This document shows, one piece after another, positions 12,106 through 24,713 of a stretch of 64,000 bases of DNA. Made by a program: the position numbers and the translations under genes. Source of the DNA: Bradysia coprophila (Eukaryota; Arthropoda; Insecta; Diptera; Sciaridae); the NCBI RefSeq assembly GCF_014529535.1, contig NW_023503329.1, positions 2,698,130-2,762,129 on the forward strand. Direction: 5' to 3'. The notes under the pieces were generated by a model that saw only the letters and a list, made by a program, of their open reading frames with translations, was not told the origin of the DNA and made no database searches. How positions within the stretch are numbered: the stretch's first letter is position 1; every line of letters starts with the position of its first letter.

Positions 12106-13788
12106 TTAATTTATTAAATTTTGAATTTTGCACAAAACATATTTTTCTACCGTGTCTGATAAATTGGCTGGTGCAGCAATGTTATCCTTTAGTATCGACC
12201 AAGCATTCATCAGGAGTCTTTGTTGATTCGATTCGAACTTAATTGAAGTATAACAAATTGGGACAAAATAAATCCACCTCTGATAGGAATGGATGAAAGA
12301 CAATTTAAAATCGTATTCTTACCTCAGTCATGGATTTTTTGCCAGTTTCCATGAGCAGTTGTCGACACTGGAAGAGTTTCAATTCTACAAGACCTTTCAA
12401 CGTACATTCACCGGCTTCTAGTTTATCCAACAACTGCAAAATGTCCTGGCAGCATTTTTCGACCAATTTACACTCACTGATCGACAGGTCTAAAATGTTA
12501 GATAAGAAATGCAAATGAATGATCACGAAATAATGGGAGCAATTTGTTCAACGAAAAATGAATTAAATTCTGCATGCAGCAGAAATAGGGTCAACCCTAT
12601 TTGAACGTTGCGAAAAATAGAATTAGGATGGTGGTTCTCGGAGTACCATCTACTTGAATTACCTTTCACGTTGATCGTAGCAATTTTCATTTTCAACTCC
12701 ACCACATATTGACTAGAAACTGGTAACACTTTCAGCAAACGATTTCCAATAAATCCATCGATTTCTCGAATTGAATCGTTGTCCACTATTCCTTTCATCA
12801 TGCACGATACAACTTCCTGTAAACCAAGCACAGTCCTATATTCCGATAAAGCGGAACATGTTTGACACTTCCATGCCGAAACAAAGCTTGTAGGATCAAT
12901 CGGTAATGTTAATCCGGAACAAGTGCGATCAAAACATTTCACAGCTGCCAAAAATGTTGACGCTTCCGTCGGGTCCATGCAACGGCTACATTTGCAGGTG
13001 AAGTGTTTGGTTAGTTTCAGATAACTTTGCCTGGATGGTGTGCTCCATAAAACTTTGGCATAACTTATCGATATTTGTTCTCCCATTTTGATTGGTTTGC
13101 GTGCGTAAAGACTCGTAACGTAATTAGTGTCGGTGCAATATCGAGCGTTCGCTGTGCAACTATGGTTAATCAGACTCATGAGTGGATACAAACCGCGCAG
13201 GTTTAGGTGGTAATGGTTTGATAAGGAAACGATTTGAAAGGCATTCGTGCTTAGGACTGAAGCCACGCGAATAAGTTCGTCGCGTGCGTTCTCACTACTT
13301 TCATTACCTTCGTTAAGCAGATTATTAATCGAATTAACGATATCTCCAGTACGATTACACTGCAATAGATTCAAAACTTCTTTTTCACTTTCATCAAGGA
13401 ATAGACCACGAATAGCAGTCAATGACCTAACCATTTGTAGCGACCCCTTACCGTGTAAGTTCAACGACTTTAAAAAGCTACACTCCACATGCCTACCCAT
13501 TTCCGAACAACTCGGACACACCGGCAGCGAACAGTCAGAACACTTATCGGTTTCGGTGATCGGTTTATAGCAAAGCGAACAAACGAGATCATCTTTTTCA
13601 TTGCCAACCGGTCCAATAAGAAGCGGCGGTTCGCAAAAAATTAATTCATTCACGTTGATATCGCGAGTTGCTATCAATCCACGGCCGACACTTCCAATGG
13701 TCGCCAGTTTCCACGGATTTTCGTTGGAATGGTAATTCTTTAGCGAAATCTCGACAATTTTTTGATGAACGTTTAGATTTGAATCCAT
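12106..13788 (-). CDS. SMYD-type SET and MYND domain protein (SmydA-like)
   Basis: Three exons, 13788-12663, 12489-12323 and 12237-12106, encode 474 residues; both introns have GT/AG ends and the phases fit. The split SET domain starts near residue 25 (WKLATIGSVGRGLIATRDI). A MYND-like zinc module follows (CSLCYKP, CSDCSLPVCPSC, HVEC, about residues 68-105), then the SET core SLINHSCTANARYC and GEQISISY, and the post-SET cysteines TCKCSRC. These are family hallmarks of SMYD proteins, which methylate lysines on histones or other proteins; the substrate here is unknown. The helical C-terminus (KLVEKCCQDILQLLDKLEAG) is on exon 2. I chose the Met at 13788 because upstream in-frame codons to 14037 are T-rich and lack domain sequence. 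The last exon is the least certain part. Confidence 0.87.
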
Positions 13789-15209
13789 TTCCTTGTCAAA
13801 CCGTTTTCTCACAGCTCGTAGAACTAAAACCAATTGAATTTGATGGGTTTGATGCGATCCGAATTGAGATGAGAATTTTAGAAATGTAGAAATTAAAGTG
13901 GAAAAAAAACTTGGCAAACATTCAAATACACAAATTTCTCGATAAAATGTTATTTTAGAGGTAAAAAAAAACAGTGCGTACGAAACGTACTTCATGTGAA
14001 ATAAACGCAACGAAATTAATCGGTGCATTACCAGCATCGAAAGAAAGTACCCATCGAATCAACTTATTAGGACAGAGTTTCCGCGACCCGGACACCAATT
14101 CCGCTGTGCTAATTTATATTTTTTTGATACATTTTCCCAGTTCTATTGTTCAATGGAATTCCTTAGCTGGAGCTTAAAGCTACTACATTCTATCGCTACT
14201 GTTTCGAAAAGTTCTATTCTAGTGAGTTTCGTATATTTCCTAAAAACGAAGAATAGATTATTCTATACTGCCGTAGTTCGGAAGAAAAAACATTTTCAAC
14301 GAAATTGTTTTTCTTTCGAATTACGTCAGCATAGGAAAGAAGTAATCAAAGCGCCTAGAACAAAGCCACAATTAGATCTTGATGGTCAGTCCGCATTTAA
14401 ACTTACAGATACCCTAAGTTTCTATTCGGTACCGGTGCAGTTTGCATTCCAGAAACCAGTACAGTTTCTGTTCCAATTACATTTATTCGAAACTTACCAC
14501 CTACCAGTTCGATTTTAAATCACCAAGCGTCTACGTAATATTTCTTCAAATAAATGCAAATAAACAACTGCGCATGGATTATGTTGATTAAGTATAGTTT
14601 GCTGTGTAGAGATCCTATAACTGATAGCAGATTCCATTTTTATAAACACATCATCGATGTGTCGTTTAAAAATATCATGGTTTTAAATGTAACACGGAGA
14701 AGTGTGACGGTAAACGTTTCCTACGACTTTCCTACGAAAATGTTTTATTTTTTATTTTTAATGCCTCGAGTCTTAACAAACGATTTCTTCTGAAAACGAG
14801 TTCTGCAATGTCACTGATGCAACAGAAGGTCAAATTTTTGGAATCAGATGTCCAACGGTGAATGTAACAAGAGAAACGAGTCGTGATTTACCTTAAGTTA
14901 CAACAAATACTCATTGTTGATGTTACTGCAACGAATAATCACATTCTAACGCAAATTTCCACGCAGACTTGTGAGTCACTACATCCTTGTACGAATTTTA
15001 TGACATTTAAAAAAAAATATCCCAGCAAGTGGTTCCTATCATATTCGCTTGCCGCCGAGACCTTTAAGAGTCATCACCACTTCGCTGAAGTTATAGAATA
15101 CATTTGTATTTTATCTTATCAGGTCTATGTTGTTGTCTCGTTTTCGCTTATGTAATAATATATATTACACACATGTCACGAAGAAGCCGAGGCTTGCCGA
15201 ATAACTTCG
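13789..15209. other. Upstream flank of the SMYD gene and spacer
   Basis: Contains the likely minus-strand promoter and 5' leader of the SMYD gene. Plus-strand open frames at 13974-14177 and 14153-14518 lack domains and have no splice support. Confidence 0.4.
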
Positions 15210-15400
15210 TATTCACGTCCTTTCTGGAAAAAGTGGGACCATTGTTTTGTGTCAAGAAGTGTTGGCTTTGAGTAACAATGATAAATGTTTGTGGTGATGT
15301 GCCTACTATATCACTAAAAACATTTATTATTTTTAGTCAAAGCAAACACATTTTCACACAAAACAATGGTCCCACTTTTTCCAGAATGGACGCGGATACA
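15210..15400. repeat. Near-complete palindrome (foldback element)
   Basis: TTTCTGGAAAAAGTGGGACC plus ATTGTTTTGTGT at 15221-15252 is repeated in inverse at 15355-15389, and the symmetry continues into the centre (GTTGGCTTTGAGTAACAATG against TTATTTTTAGTCAAAGCAAAC). The whole ~190 bp can fold into one long hairpin. No other copy is in the window. Confidence 0.75.
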
Positions 15401-17186
15401 AAATTATCTTCGAAAATATATTACTTTTGCGCAGAAATTTATGCTACAATTGAACGTAGTGTTGATTCCTCTTAAGTATTTTCTTAGGTTTATAATGTCC
15501 ATTCGAATTAGACACTAATCCAATTCCTAAACTTGGCTCAAAAAAGTAGATTCCAATGATCGAAAAATTGCAGACGACATCAACAACAATGTAGATGAGT
15601 CTGGCTAAAATGTCTAAATATGTAATTGATAGATGACGAAAGCATCAAAATAAACCTCGCACAAACTAACGACAAGTGTTTCGCGAACTGTATCAACAGT
15701 ATTGTGCGTAATTTGTTTATTTTTTTTACAACTACATGAGATGTCGACATGTGAGACTCGTACATTAAGTTATTTTAAATACGGTGTAGAATAACTGTAA
15801 CCGTCTTTTGGCCTAAGTTTTTCATCTTCAGATTTTTTCTCCAAGTCGTAATTAAACCGTCTAAAATTCTATTAATAATAAAAACATCACTAAGTGATAA
15901 ACCATTAATTTAGAAGAATGGCCTAAAGCAGAAACAGTAGCAGGATCTATCTCATTTGTTCGGAAACTTCTTATACGCTTCAGCTTATTGCTGACAGTAG
16001 GTATACTCAACTTCCGCGGAAGCATGCAACCCAGATGAAAAAGGAATTTCTGTACGTCACAATTTCTAACAAAGTTACACGACTCTGACTGCTGTTAAAG
16101 TTGAAGTCAAAATTGATTACTTCTTTTAAAAAAATTACATTTTACGATAGTTCTAACGTGTTGGTTGAATATATTGAATCGTTAATAGAATCGAGTGAAA
16201 TAAAAAAGAAAAACGGCGGATTTACGATAGTCACACGAGAATTTCACCCTCGATTCAACATGAACGGTGTATGTTTATTGTATAATCGTTCGTGAGAACC
16301 AAGTCCACAAAAATCATTTTGGAAGTGATTCAACAAATTTAACTAACAACTTCCCAGGATCTGGAAGCCTTTCGAAAAAAAACATTTCGAGGACAGGGAT
16401 TTTGGAATGTATTTTAATTAGATATGTACCGAAATAATGTCAGTTATATTTTCTCATTTAAATCGTTATGCCGCCTATCTAAGACTTACAAACAAAGTGC
16501 TGACCTGTGGCATACAAGACTGTATGCTGGTGATTATGATTTTGTACAATGGGACTTGCATATTTCGTCGACCCATGCTGGAAACCCTTCTGGCCCACCA
16601 GTTGAATATAGTCCAAACCATAATTGCCCTTAGATTACATTTATGTGTTTATACCTCCTAATGAGTTATGTTTCCATGAGTTATAACCGATTTGTTTTGC
16701 TTAAAGGCACAGAGTATTTTTAGCTTTACACATTTTTGCTGAGGAAAAATACACAAAATTAGGAGAAAAAAAAAGTGTTTGAGACAAATACACCGTCTCA
16801 CAGTATTTAACACTTAATTTCGTTCCGAGAGGTGCTTCGACAAGTGTTAGTCCACTTCTCGCATATATGGATATCGTTATGTGCACAACATTAACTCTGA
16901 TTTTATAAAGAGCAAACACTGGTCTCATTGTTGTTGTTGTTTTTCGTTTGAAAATATCGATCGCCAGCAGAGAGTGTTGTGAAAAAAATATAAGAAATTA
17001 TAAATCTGTAGTAAAGTTCAAATAACGTAGACGGTATATATAACACGTACCTACCCAACCGAGACACGTAACGTTGTTTTTGTTTAAAAAAAATTTAATT
17101 CAATGTTTGTGTTGATACAGATACGTACATATTCGGTTGGTACTTCAAATACCATTAATTATTCGATTTAATGTATATCTCCAATA
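15401..17186. other. Spacer upstream of tRNA-His
   Basis: No recognisable coding sequence. Open frames at 16101-16295 and 16424-16661 have no motifs. Several A-rich runs occur. Confidence 0.4.
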
Positions 17187-17258
17187 GCCGTGATCGTCTA
17201 GTGGTTAGGACCCTACGTTGTGGCCGTAGTAACCCAGGTTCGAATCCTGGTCACGGCA
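17187..17258 (+). tRNA. tRNA-His(GTG): tRNA-His (anticodon GTG)
   Basis: Seventy-two bases fold into a standard cloverleaf. The acceptor stem GCCGTGA pairs with TCACGGC, followed by discriminator A. The D arm is ATCGTCTAGTGGTTAGGAC, the anticodon loop is TTGTGGC with GTG, and the T arm is CCAGGTTCGAATCCTGG. Both internal polymerase III boxes are intact, and there is no intron. As in other eukaryotes the extra 5' G of tRNA-His is not encoded. It stands alone between protein genes. Confidence 0.97.
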
Positions 17259-17288
17259 ATGTTCAAAACATTGTCACGGAGGAGAAAA

Positions 17289-17296
17289 TTTTTTTT
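17289..17296 (+). terminator. RNA polymerase III T-run terminator of tRNA-His
   Basis: Eight consecutive T residues lie 31 bases after the tRNA 3' end, the usual polymerase III stop signal. Confidence 0.8.
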
Positions 17297-18050
17297 CTTC
17301 ATATTTTCGTCATTTAAGAGTTGAATTACAGTCATTCTTATGTTAGGTACTTGAGGTTTTGTGTCGACGTTCGACCCATTCGAGTTGCCAGTATTTGTTT
17401 TTCAAGAAGTTGATGGATTTTGATCTTGAAATTAGAAATATGGTAACTGCTGTAGTGACATTGAATTTTTAGTAGTTGTAGCGCTAGTGATCTTAATTGC
17501 AGTAGCATGGATTTCCATAAGAAAATTGCAACTTGACTCCTTTATGAAGGGGAAACAGCCGAAAATGATATGTCCCTATTGTTTAATATGAGTGAAGGCT
17601 CCAAGGTTCCGGTTCTAAGCTTAGTTTTCTATGCTTTTGTCTTAATTTAATCCTAACTTGTACGAGCCTACCGTTGTGAATTTTTTTTGGATTGTTTCTG
17701 TTATTGACCGGACCTATTTTGGGGAATTTGAATTCTGAAAAGTTATGAAAACTGCCAATTAATCTGACAAAAATTAAAATTCTCAAAAATAGGTCATATA
17801 ACTACCAAAGACGAGCCCCTGCTGATTTGAGCGTATAGGATCGAACCGTATTAAAGCAGGTACTCGTATTTGGTTGTTTTACCCCACAAAATTTTTCCCG
17901 TTTATTCTTACTATTCGAAGAAACAACAGATCATGTAGAAATTTTCCAATTTTTATTATACTTTTCGTTCCGATCCGGTCATAAATGTTAAAGTTTTATT
18001 GAGAGGCTAACCCCGTTTGGCATGTCGAGAGCAATCCAACATTTAGAACA
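17297..18050. other. Spacer between tRNA-His and protease gene
   Basis: No motif-bearing open frame. It probably contains the 3' UTR of the minus-strand protease. Confidence 0.4.
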
Positions 18051-19085
18051 TCAACTGATTGGACGAATATCAGGCATAGATGATGTTGGGTTCACTGATT
18101 GTGGATCTCGATGCTTTTTGTGATCAGCGGTTGTATTGCTCGTTTTCTGGATAATTCGATTGATGAAATCCAAATTGTCTGTTATTCTAGAGAGAACGCT
18201 AGGTTTAGGATTCCGACAATCTGTGCTGCCGTACGAAGCTATTCCGATTTGACGTCCCGTACATACGTCATGAAGTGGACCTGAAACGTTTTCTTTTTGT
18301 CAATGGATAAAACAAACATAAATTAAAGATTTAGCTTGCCTCCCGAATCGCCTGGACATTGGTTTTTATTTTTGCCTACAACACAAATCTCATGCTGGTC
18401 AACTTCTTCAACCGTTCCTCTTGCCAGTAATTCGATACACTTTTCGGCAGTGATCACATTCATCTGAACTTGATACAACCGATTGTCGCCCGGATGATCA
18501 GGGTTTCGACCATAACCAGTAATATATACATCGGCACCATCCTTCGGATTATCATCTGGTAATGCGATAGTTACGAGCTGTGCTCGATCTCCGAGTTTGA
18601 TATCGGTCTTCAGCTCAAGTAATCCGACATCATGAAAGAAATTATAGGTGCCGCCACCATTATATTCTGGATGAATAAATACAGTTTTGACCGAATGGTG
18701 GGTACCTCCAGACAAATCATTGAGATTCGATCCCACGTTGACTACGTATCTTTTGGCTGAATTTAATTTACCGCTAGTCTCGTTTTTATTACCTGAGAAA
18801 GAAGGGCGCAAAAATTGTTAAAATATTGCCAGATTCGGACTACCTTAAAAAAAGCTCACAATGAGCGGCTGTTAAAATTAAGTTAGGCCTCAAAATCGAT
18901 CCACTGCAAAATGTGTAAAGTGCTTTGCTATTCGATGGTTTCTTAAAAAATATCCCGATGTAAACCATCCATGGAGCTTTCGTTATATCAACCTGATAGC
19001 CTCCATAGATTCTTCCCTCCGAATCGGCCCAGTCGAATAGAAAAATGGTAAGTAGAAGTGAAAGAACACCAAGTTTCGGTTCCAT
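18051..19085 (-). CDS. Secreted S1-family (trypsin-fold) serine protease
   Basis: Three exons, 19085-18860, 18792-18340 and 18280-18051, encode 302 residues. A signal peptide (LSLLLTIFLFDWADS) is followed by the activation site GRIYGGYQVD. The triad is complete: His in LTAAHC, completed across intron 1 (T|GT); Asp in FFHDVGLLEL; Ser in CPGDSGG, completed across intron 2. Exon 3 supplies GPLHDVCTGRQIGIASYGS and a Thr/Ser/Lys-rich tail. Intron 1 is 67 bp with donor GTGAGC. Intron 2 is 59 bp and has a GC donor (GAG|GCAAGC) with acceptor TTTCAG. Without this non-canonical splice the protein would stop soon after GDSGG. The residue six before the active Ser, which sets specificity, is Asn rather than the trypsin Asp, so trypsin-like cleavage is unlikely. 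The propeptide is very short, as in digestive proteases. Confidence 0.88.
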
Positions 19086-21755
19086 TTTATTTTATTTTGT
19101 TCGTGTTGTACTGGTAGCTAGTAGATATTCGATGACACAAAAGGCTGTGGTACAATTGCGATTTTATATAGTCAAAAACTATAATTGCTCACTCAGTGTG
19201 CAATCGGGTCAAATCCACTAGTTTAAGGTTATTACCGTTCGACTCTAATTGAAGCTTTCCTCGGCCTATAAACACTTTCGAATTTTATGTAAAATTTATT
19301 TATTATCAAAACTGGGTGGCATAGAGAACTTTTTAATTAAAAAACGATTGCTTGCCTATCGCAAATTTGCAATTCAAATCAAGGCATACAATCAGCTGCC
19401 GTCAATTATTGAAGGGAAAGTAGCGCTTTCCTCACCAGCAGCTTTTCTATTTATCCGCTGAATAAGGTAGCAACACCTGAAAAATGTTAATCACAAATAG
19501 ACACAGACAGTATTCAGTTGGCACTCACTGTTAGGATCAAAACTCTACCAATGAAGGGAAAACGTTAATCGACGCAGATAGATAGATAGAATAAGTGGGT
19601 GGCTTTTACGCCTGCACCTAAGCCTCAGATGGGCCTGTTGTGCGTCCAGCGCAGATACTCAGGATGGCTAACCATTTTCTAGACAAAAACAACACAGTCT
19701 TTTCATCATGCAGCTGATAAAATAGCGTTTCAAACATCCTGTCTTCATTGGGACGAAGAATTTTTAACAGTCTATAGCAATGCTCTTCAGTGTACAGAAA
19801 ACTACGCGAGCAAATACTGTGACGACGCTATTTGCGATTGGTTACCAAAAGAAGGAAATAGTGCCCCAATAGATGCGTCAGACGCCAATGGAAGTAGGTG
19901 GGCCCTCCTATGGGCGTTTGGGCGATTACCTTTTTGATTTTTTATATGGATAAGGGGCAACGAAGGGCCTTTTGAACAATTTCTTTTGGCTTTTGGCTTT
20001 TTTGAGCCAGTGCGGCACTGGTGGGACAGCGTTTTCTCACGTAGTTTCCCAGAAGGAAAGCATATCAGCAGTCTCGTCATCAATTTTACTATTACAGATC
20101 AATTACTTCATTCTTGGTCCAAGTGTTTTCAAGAGATTTCTGTTTTTGAAAAGATCGATTTTTTACTGAATTTGAGCAGTCTTTTTTTCGCTTATCTTCA
20201 AATAAAAAAATTTAAAAAAGAGATAATTGATTTCAAATCTTGTACTTCATTTTATTGAACATACTTTTTGGTATATAAGACCGCATTAGACAGAGTTTGG
20301 CGATTATTCTTGAAGTCGTCATTGATAGCAGATGATACCTGTCCGCAAGAGGTTGTAAAAATCACCTGTGTCTACTAAGAACTTGTATGAATTGACCTTC
20401 ATTACAGTAACAAATTTTATTATAATATATTATGCGAACATTGAAAAGAATTGGAAACTTGTTACCGTGAAGAAATTGGTAACGTTGATATCGCATGTAG
20501 GGTGGAATGAATAATATAATTTGGGTTCTAATGGATTCACTCAATAATCATATTAACTTTCGTAAGGAGTACAAAACGTCCACAATCCACTTGTATTTGC
20601 GACATCACAATGATATCAAGCGGTCAAGCGCTGCTAATAAGCATTTCCATTTTCTGAATGCTATAACGGGCACCACTATCGAGTGATATCACATTTGATT
20701 TTTATTTTACTTAAACAAATTGAATAAAGCTGAAGATAAGAAGAAAACAAATTGTTGTACATCAAACATCAATTTAGTTTTCGCATTTCAGTGAATGAAA
20801 ACAAACAATTGACTAATCAAATCAGACGATAGTTCCCCGTTTTGATATCTCTAATTTAATTCGTTGATACTGTGGTATGGAATAAAAAAAACCTACATAA
20901 AAGCCAGCACTCTAACGTGAGCAAATAGCGATATCTCTATCTCTAGTCAATATTATACAATGTTGAATAGGTATCACAGAAAAGTTTGGTTCACAAACAT
21001 TTTTTTTATCGAAATATTCTGTATTGAGCGGATGGGTATGTATATGAAGCAGTAAATAAATCAGAATCATAAAGTAACTTTTGTTCAAATTTGGATAATG
21101 AACTCGCATAAAACAGTGGTACATCGTCCGCGATTGCGAAAACAGGTTTATTAGTTCCGGGAGTTTTACTATCACAGTAAGTTTGGTGTGAAATGTTTAA
21201 TATATTTGCTTTCGGTGGAAAGGAGTTTATGGCTAAGCGTGGGTTCTTGATCGGAAATATTTTTTTTTGATTTTATTGGCATTAATGCGTACGCGATGGT
21301 ATTATGACTCATTTTCATACTTATCCATTTACACATAACGTGGATTGCGACTTTGCAGACACTTTTGACGATTACGAATCAATAATCCGTTTTTACGAAA
21401 CAAATTATCATCAACGATTCACCCTAATAAAGAATGCATCAATCAAATTCCTTGTTGCATTCCAAAGACGATTTTACTACGGACATGCGCATTGTTCCTT
21501 GTTATTGTAGAAATGAATAAATGTCATGCCGCGATGACTACATAGAAGAGACAAGAACTTCTTGTTGTTCTTTCTCAATTGCATTCCATAAATTTACCAT
21601 TTAAAACTACCACCCAAAATTATCATTTTTAAGTCTTTTTAAAATATTTCAAATTGTAATGCCTTTAAACCGCTGCCTACAGTAAGACAATAAGTATTTG
21701 ACTATCTTCAGCACCGAACCAACAACCAGTGAATCTAAAAATTTAGTTTCTCACC
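19086..21755. other. Spacer between protease and kinase-like genes
   Basis: A short GATA run lies near 19580. The stretch 19600-20080 is richer in G+C than its surroundings and has a minus-strand open frame at 20083-19802 without a known domain; it may be a transposon scrap. The promoter of the kinase-like gene should lie just left of 21756. No further genes seen. Confidence 0.4.
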
Positions 21756-24713
21756 ATGGATCTAGAAACAATTTCATCAAAATTTACCACAGAAGTATTA
21801 GACACAATCGTCCGCAACCATGGAGGTACTAGACATAAATCATATAAATTCGGTGATGGTTTCCGCAAGGGTGATTCGTTTTTAAGCGACGTTTATCGAC
21901 TCATTGTAACCGGAATCAGAGAGGATGAGTGAGTCTCGCTGTTCAGAATGCTATTAGGAAAGTTCTGAATAACGTCTTGTCTTAGAACCGAATTTGAACT
22001 CCAAATGATCATCAAATCGATGCCGAAAAGTGTATCGCGAAGGAAAACATTTCGGTCAGCTGGTTTTTTCCGGAATGAATGCTGCTTCTATGAGGTTGTG
22101 TTGAGAAAGTTTGCTGAATTTCAGGAGGCGAAGGGTTTTCCGGATGAGTTTAGTCGAGTTGCATCGTAAGTAAAGAGGGATTTTTCTGAAAGTGGACCAG
22201 GCTCCGTCGGAGCTTTTTTTTCGCGACGGTTTGTTCATATGCACAGATAGCCCTTGGCCCCAATAGTCCCAAACCGCTGTCGTTTAATTTTCATGTTTGC
22301 GTCTTGGCTGGTGGTGAAGGTGCAAAAGTCGAAAAAGGGTGTTTTTTATACGTGATTTACTGCCGCTGCAGACGATGGACACACATATGTGGCGGCTCGT
22401 TGGATAGGTACTGTCCAGGAGACCCGGGGCAAAGACAGATATCAAATGTGTACTCAAGCACTATTCAAAAATAACAAAAAGTATGTATCAGTCAAAGGCC
22501 GGAAATTTTGATGGGCTTTATTTGGTGATATTTTGTACCTGGTGACTGTTGTTGAACAGATCAGTGGTTGCCCTGATAGAGGCTTAACCCAGCTCTACAA
22601 TTGCCATAGAAGTGAAAGGTTTCAGGATACTTTTTTGGGTATAAAGCAAAAGTCTTCCTTCACTCGAAAGCAAAATATTGATTTTAGAAAAATACACGAA
22701 TTATGCTGTTTTTGATGTCTGCATCCAATGATCTAATCATAAACATTCTCCAGGTGCGAGATATCATCTTTTGAAGTTCATCAAAATTTATGGCCTTTGA
22801 CTGACACAATATTTTTGTTATTTTCGAACAATGGCACAGAACATGTAAGATATCTATGCTTGCCCCGGTTCTCCTGGACAGTACCTATCCAACGAGCCGC
22901 CACACATGTGTGTCCATTGTCTGTAGCGGCAGTAAATCACGTATAAAAACACCCTTTTTTCGACTTTTGCACCTTCACCACCAGCCAAGACGCAAATATG
23001 AAAATTAAACGACAGCGGTTTTGAACTATTGGGGCCAAGGGCTATCTGGGCATATGAACAAACCGCCGCGAAAAAATAGCTCCGACGGAGCCTGGTCCAC
23101 TTTCAAAAAAATCCCTCAAAAGTTTTTAAAATTTTACTTTTAGAAATTTCCCTAGTACTAACGCAAGTACAAGTACTAAAGAGAGTACGCAAGTGCTAAA
23201 CATTCAAGAACCTTTAACCGATAAGAGTTCAAAGCCTAAATGTAGTTTAAAACTCAAGAGTGCAGAGTACATCCATTAGAGTTTCAAATTTGTAAGTGTA
23301 CTAAATCTGCTATCATCCCAACTTCTGTTTTTTTTACTGTTGTGCAAGAATATTCTTCGGAGTTAGTAATATTTGGATCTTCAGGAACTTCAGGTCCTTA
23401 GGTCTGTAATTGATCTATGCAAGCATAAAAGCACCCAGTCAAGTAAAGGTTTTGGACAGTAACAATAAAAGTAAAGTTTTCCAGTTTGTAGCTTTGTTGT
23501 TGGATTGTGACGAACAGCAAACACTACATAATGTAGCCTTACATCAAAATATAAACAGAAATAAGGCATCTTTAAAGTCTCCCTTTTGGTCAATTACAAT
23601 TACCGTGTTTTCCGTCTCCACCGCATCACCTTCTCTCATCAAAATTATCATCTAAAAGTTCATCGCTTTTTTCGTTTAGTTGTTACGCTACAGTAGTAGA
23701 CGGTGAAAACGATTTCCTTGCGTTGGAAGACTTATCACGCGATGGATACAAGACTGCCGACCGAACAAATGGTCTGGATTTTTATCATTGCAAGAAAATT
23801 ATGACCACTCTGGGGAAGTTTCATGCCATATCACTCGCGATAAAAGATCAGGAGCCGGAAGAGTTCAAAAGAATTGTGGGCGCAATTGAAGTGAGAATTG
23901 GTTGCTATCTGGTGTTTGTCATGAACACGACCGAAATAACTAATCTCTGCATTTTAGGAAATGTATTACAGAGAACCATATCGCCAGTGGTACGAACCGT
24001 ACCAAATAGATTTTATAAATGTTGCCAGGGACGCTATGTGTCGTGAGTATGGTGACACCATGTACGAGAGCATAATGAAAGAGTTCACCGGTCCCGGTTT
24101 TTTTGACACGATGATCCGATTGGTCAGCACACCGGGAAAATATTCGGTTATTTGTCATGGTGATTGTTGGGCGCCCAATTTTCTTCTCAAATACGATGCG
24201 GCCGGTTCCGTTGCTGTTGACTCAAAAATGATTGACTTTCAGTTAGCTCGAGTCGCATCACCGGCTACAGATATATCGTTTTTAATATACACGTGTACAC
24301 AGCAGGACGTGCGAGAAAACCATTTCGACGAACTCGTTCAGGTATATGTTAAATCTTCGGTTGTGTTGTCACATACAGGATAATCGAATCTCATTAATTT
24401 ATCACAGATTTACCATCGTTCGGTAGTGGATGTACTTTCAGCGCTTGGATCGAATGCTGAGGAAGTTTTCCCATTTTCTGCTCTACAGCAAGAGCTCAAG
24501 AATTCCGCCCGCTTTGGCGTTGGTATGGCAATGGAAGCGTTACCGTATTGCGAAATGGATGATACAGATACGCCGAATCTCGGTGAAATGGAAGGTGACG
24601 AAGCTGTTCCGCTGAATAAGATTCTCGTCATTCATCCGTGCAAAACGAAAAGCGGACGTCTTAGAATGGCAAACACATTCAAACATGCAATTGACAAGGG
24701 ATTTCTGGACTAA
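21756..24713 (+). CDS. CHK / ecdysteroid-kinase-like protein (EcKinase family)
   Basis: Five exons, 21756-21928, 21986-22165, 23680-23890, 23958-24341 and 24408-24713, join in frame into 417 residues. The glycine-rich N-lobe region is FGDGFRKGDSFLSDVYRL; it is followed by ELQMIIKSMP with the candidate ATP-binding Lys. The hinge-like block CYATVVDGENDFLALEDLS is typical of the family. The Brenner motif HGDCWAPNFL (catalytic Asp) and the metal-binding MIDFQLARVASPATDISF are intact. EcKinase-like proteins resemble choline/aminoglycoside kinases; some phosphorylate ecdysteroids or detoxification substrates in insects, but the substrate here cannot be read from sequence. Intron 2 (1.5 kb, against 57-67 bp for the other three) is enlarged by the foldback element at 22175-23117. 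The first Met is well placed for the family. Confidence 0.92.
22175..23117. mobile_element. Foldback transposon with 269-bp inverted arms in EcKinase intron 2
   Basis: The left arm 22175-22443 starts GAGGGATTTTTCTGAAAGTG, and the right arm 22849-23117 is its near-perfect complement, ending ACTTTCAAAAAAATCCCTC. The unique centre is ~405 bp and has no convincing coding frame. AAA flanks both ends (22172-22174 and 23118-23120), a possible 3-bp target duplication. The element begins only nine bases after the exon 2 boundary and leaves the GTAAGT donor intact. High arm identity suggests a fairly recent insertion. Confidence 0.85.

Noticed and set aside
13789-14037. Upstream extension of the SMYD frame to a Met at 14037
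   Set aside because: The added residues are T-rich leader translation with no family similarity; the Met at 13788 is preferred.
14153-14518. 121-codon plus-strand open frame
   Set aside because: No domain, no splice context, hydrophobic/basic composition typical of chance frames in AT-rich DNA next to the SMYD promoter.
18323-18339. Protease ending in GDSGGKLNL
   Set aside because: A third exon with GPLHDVCTGRQIGIASYGS follows after a 59-bp GC-AG intron.
19802-20083. Minus-strand 93-codon frame, Lys/Arg/Pro rich
   Set aside because: No known motif; probably chance or a transposon scrap in a G+C-richer patch.
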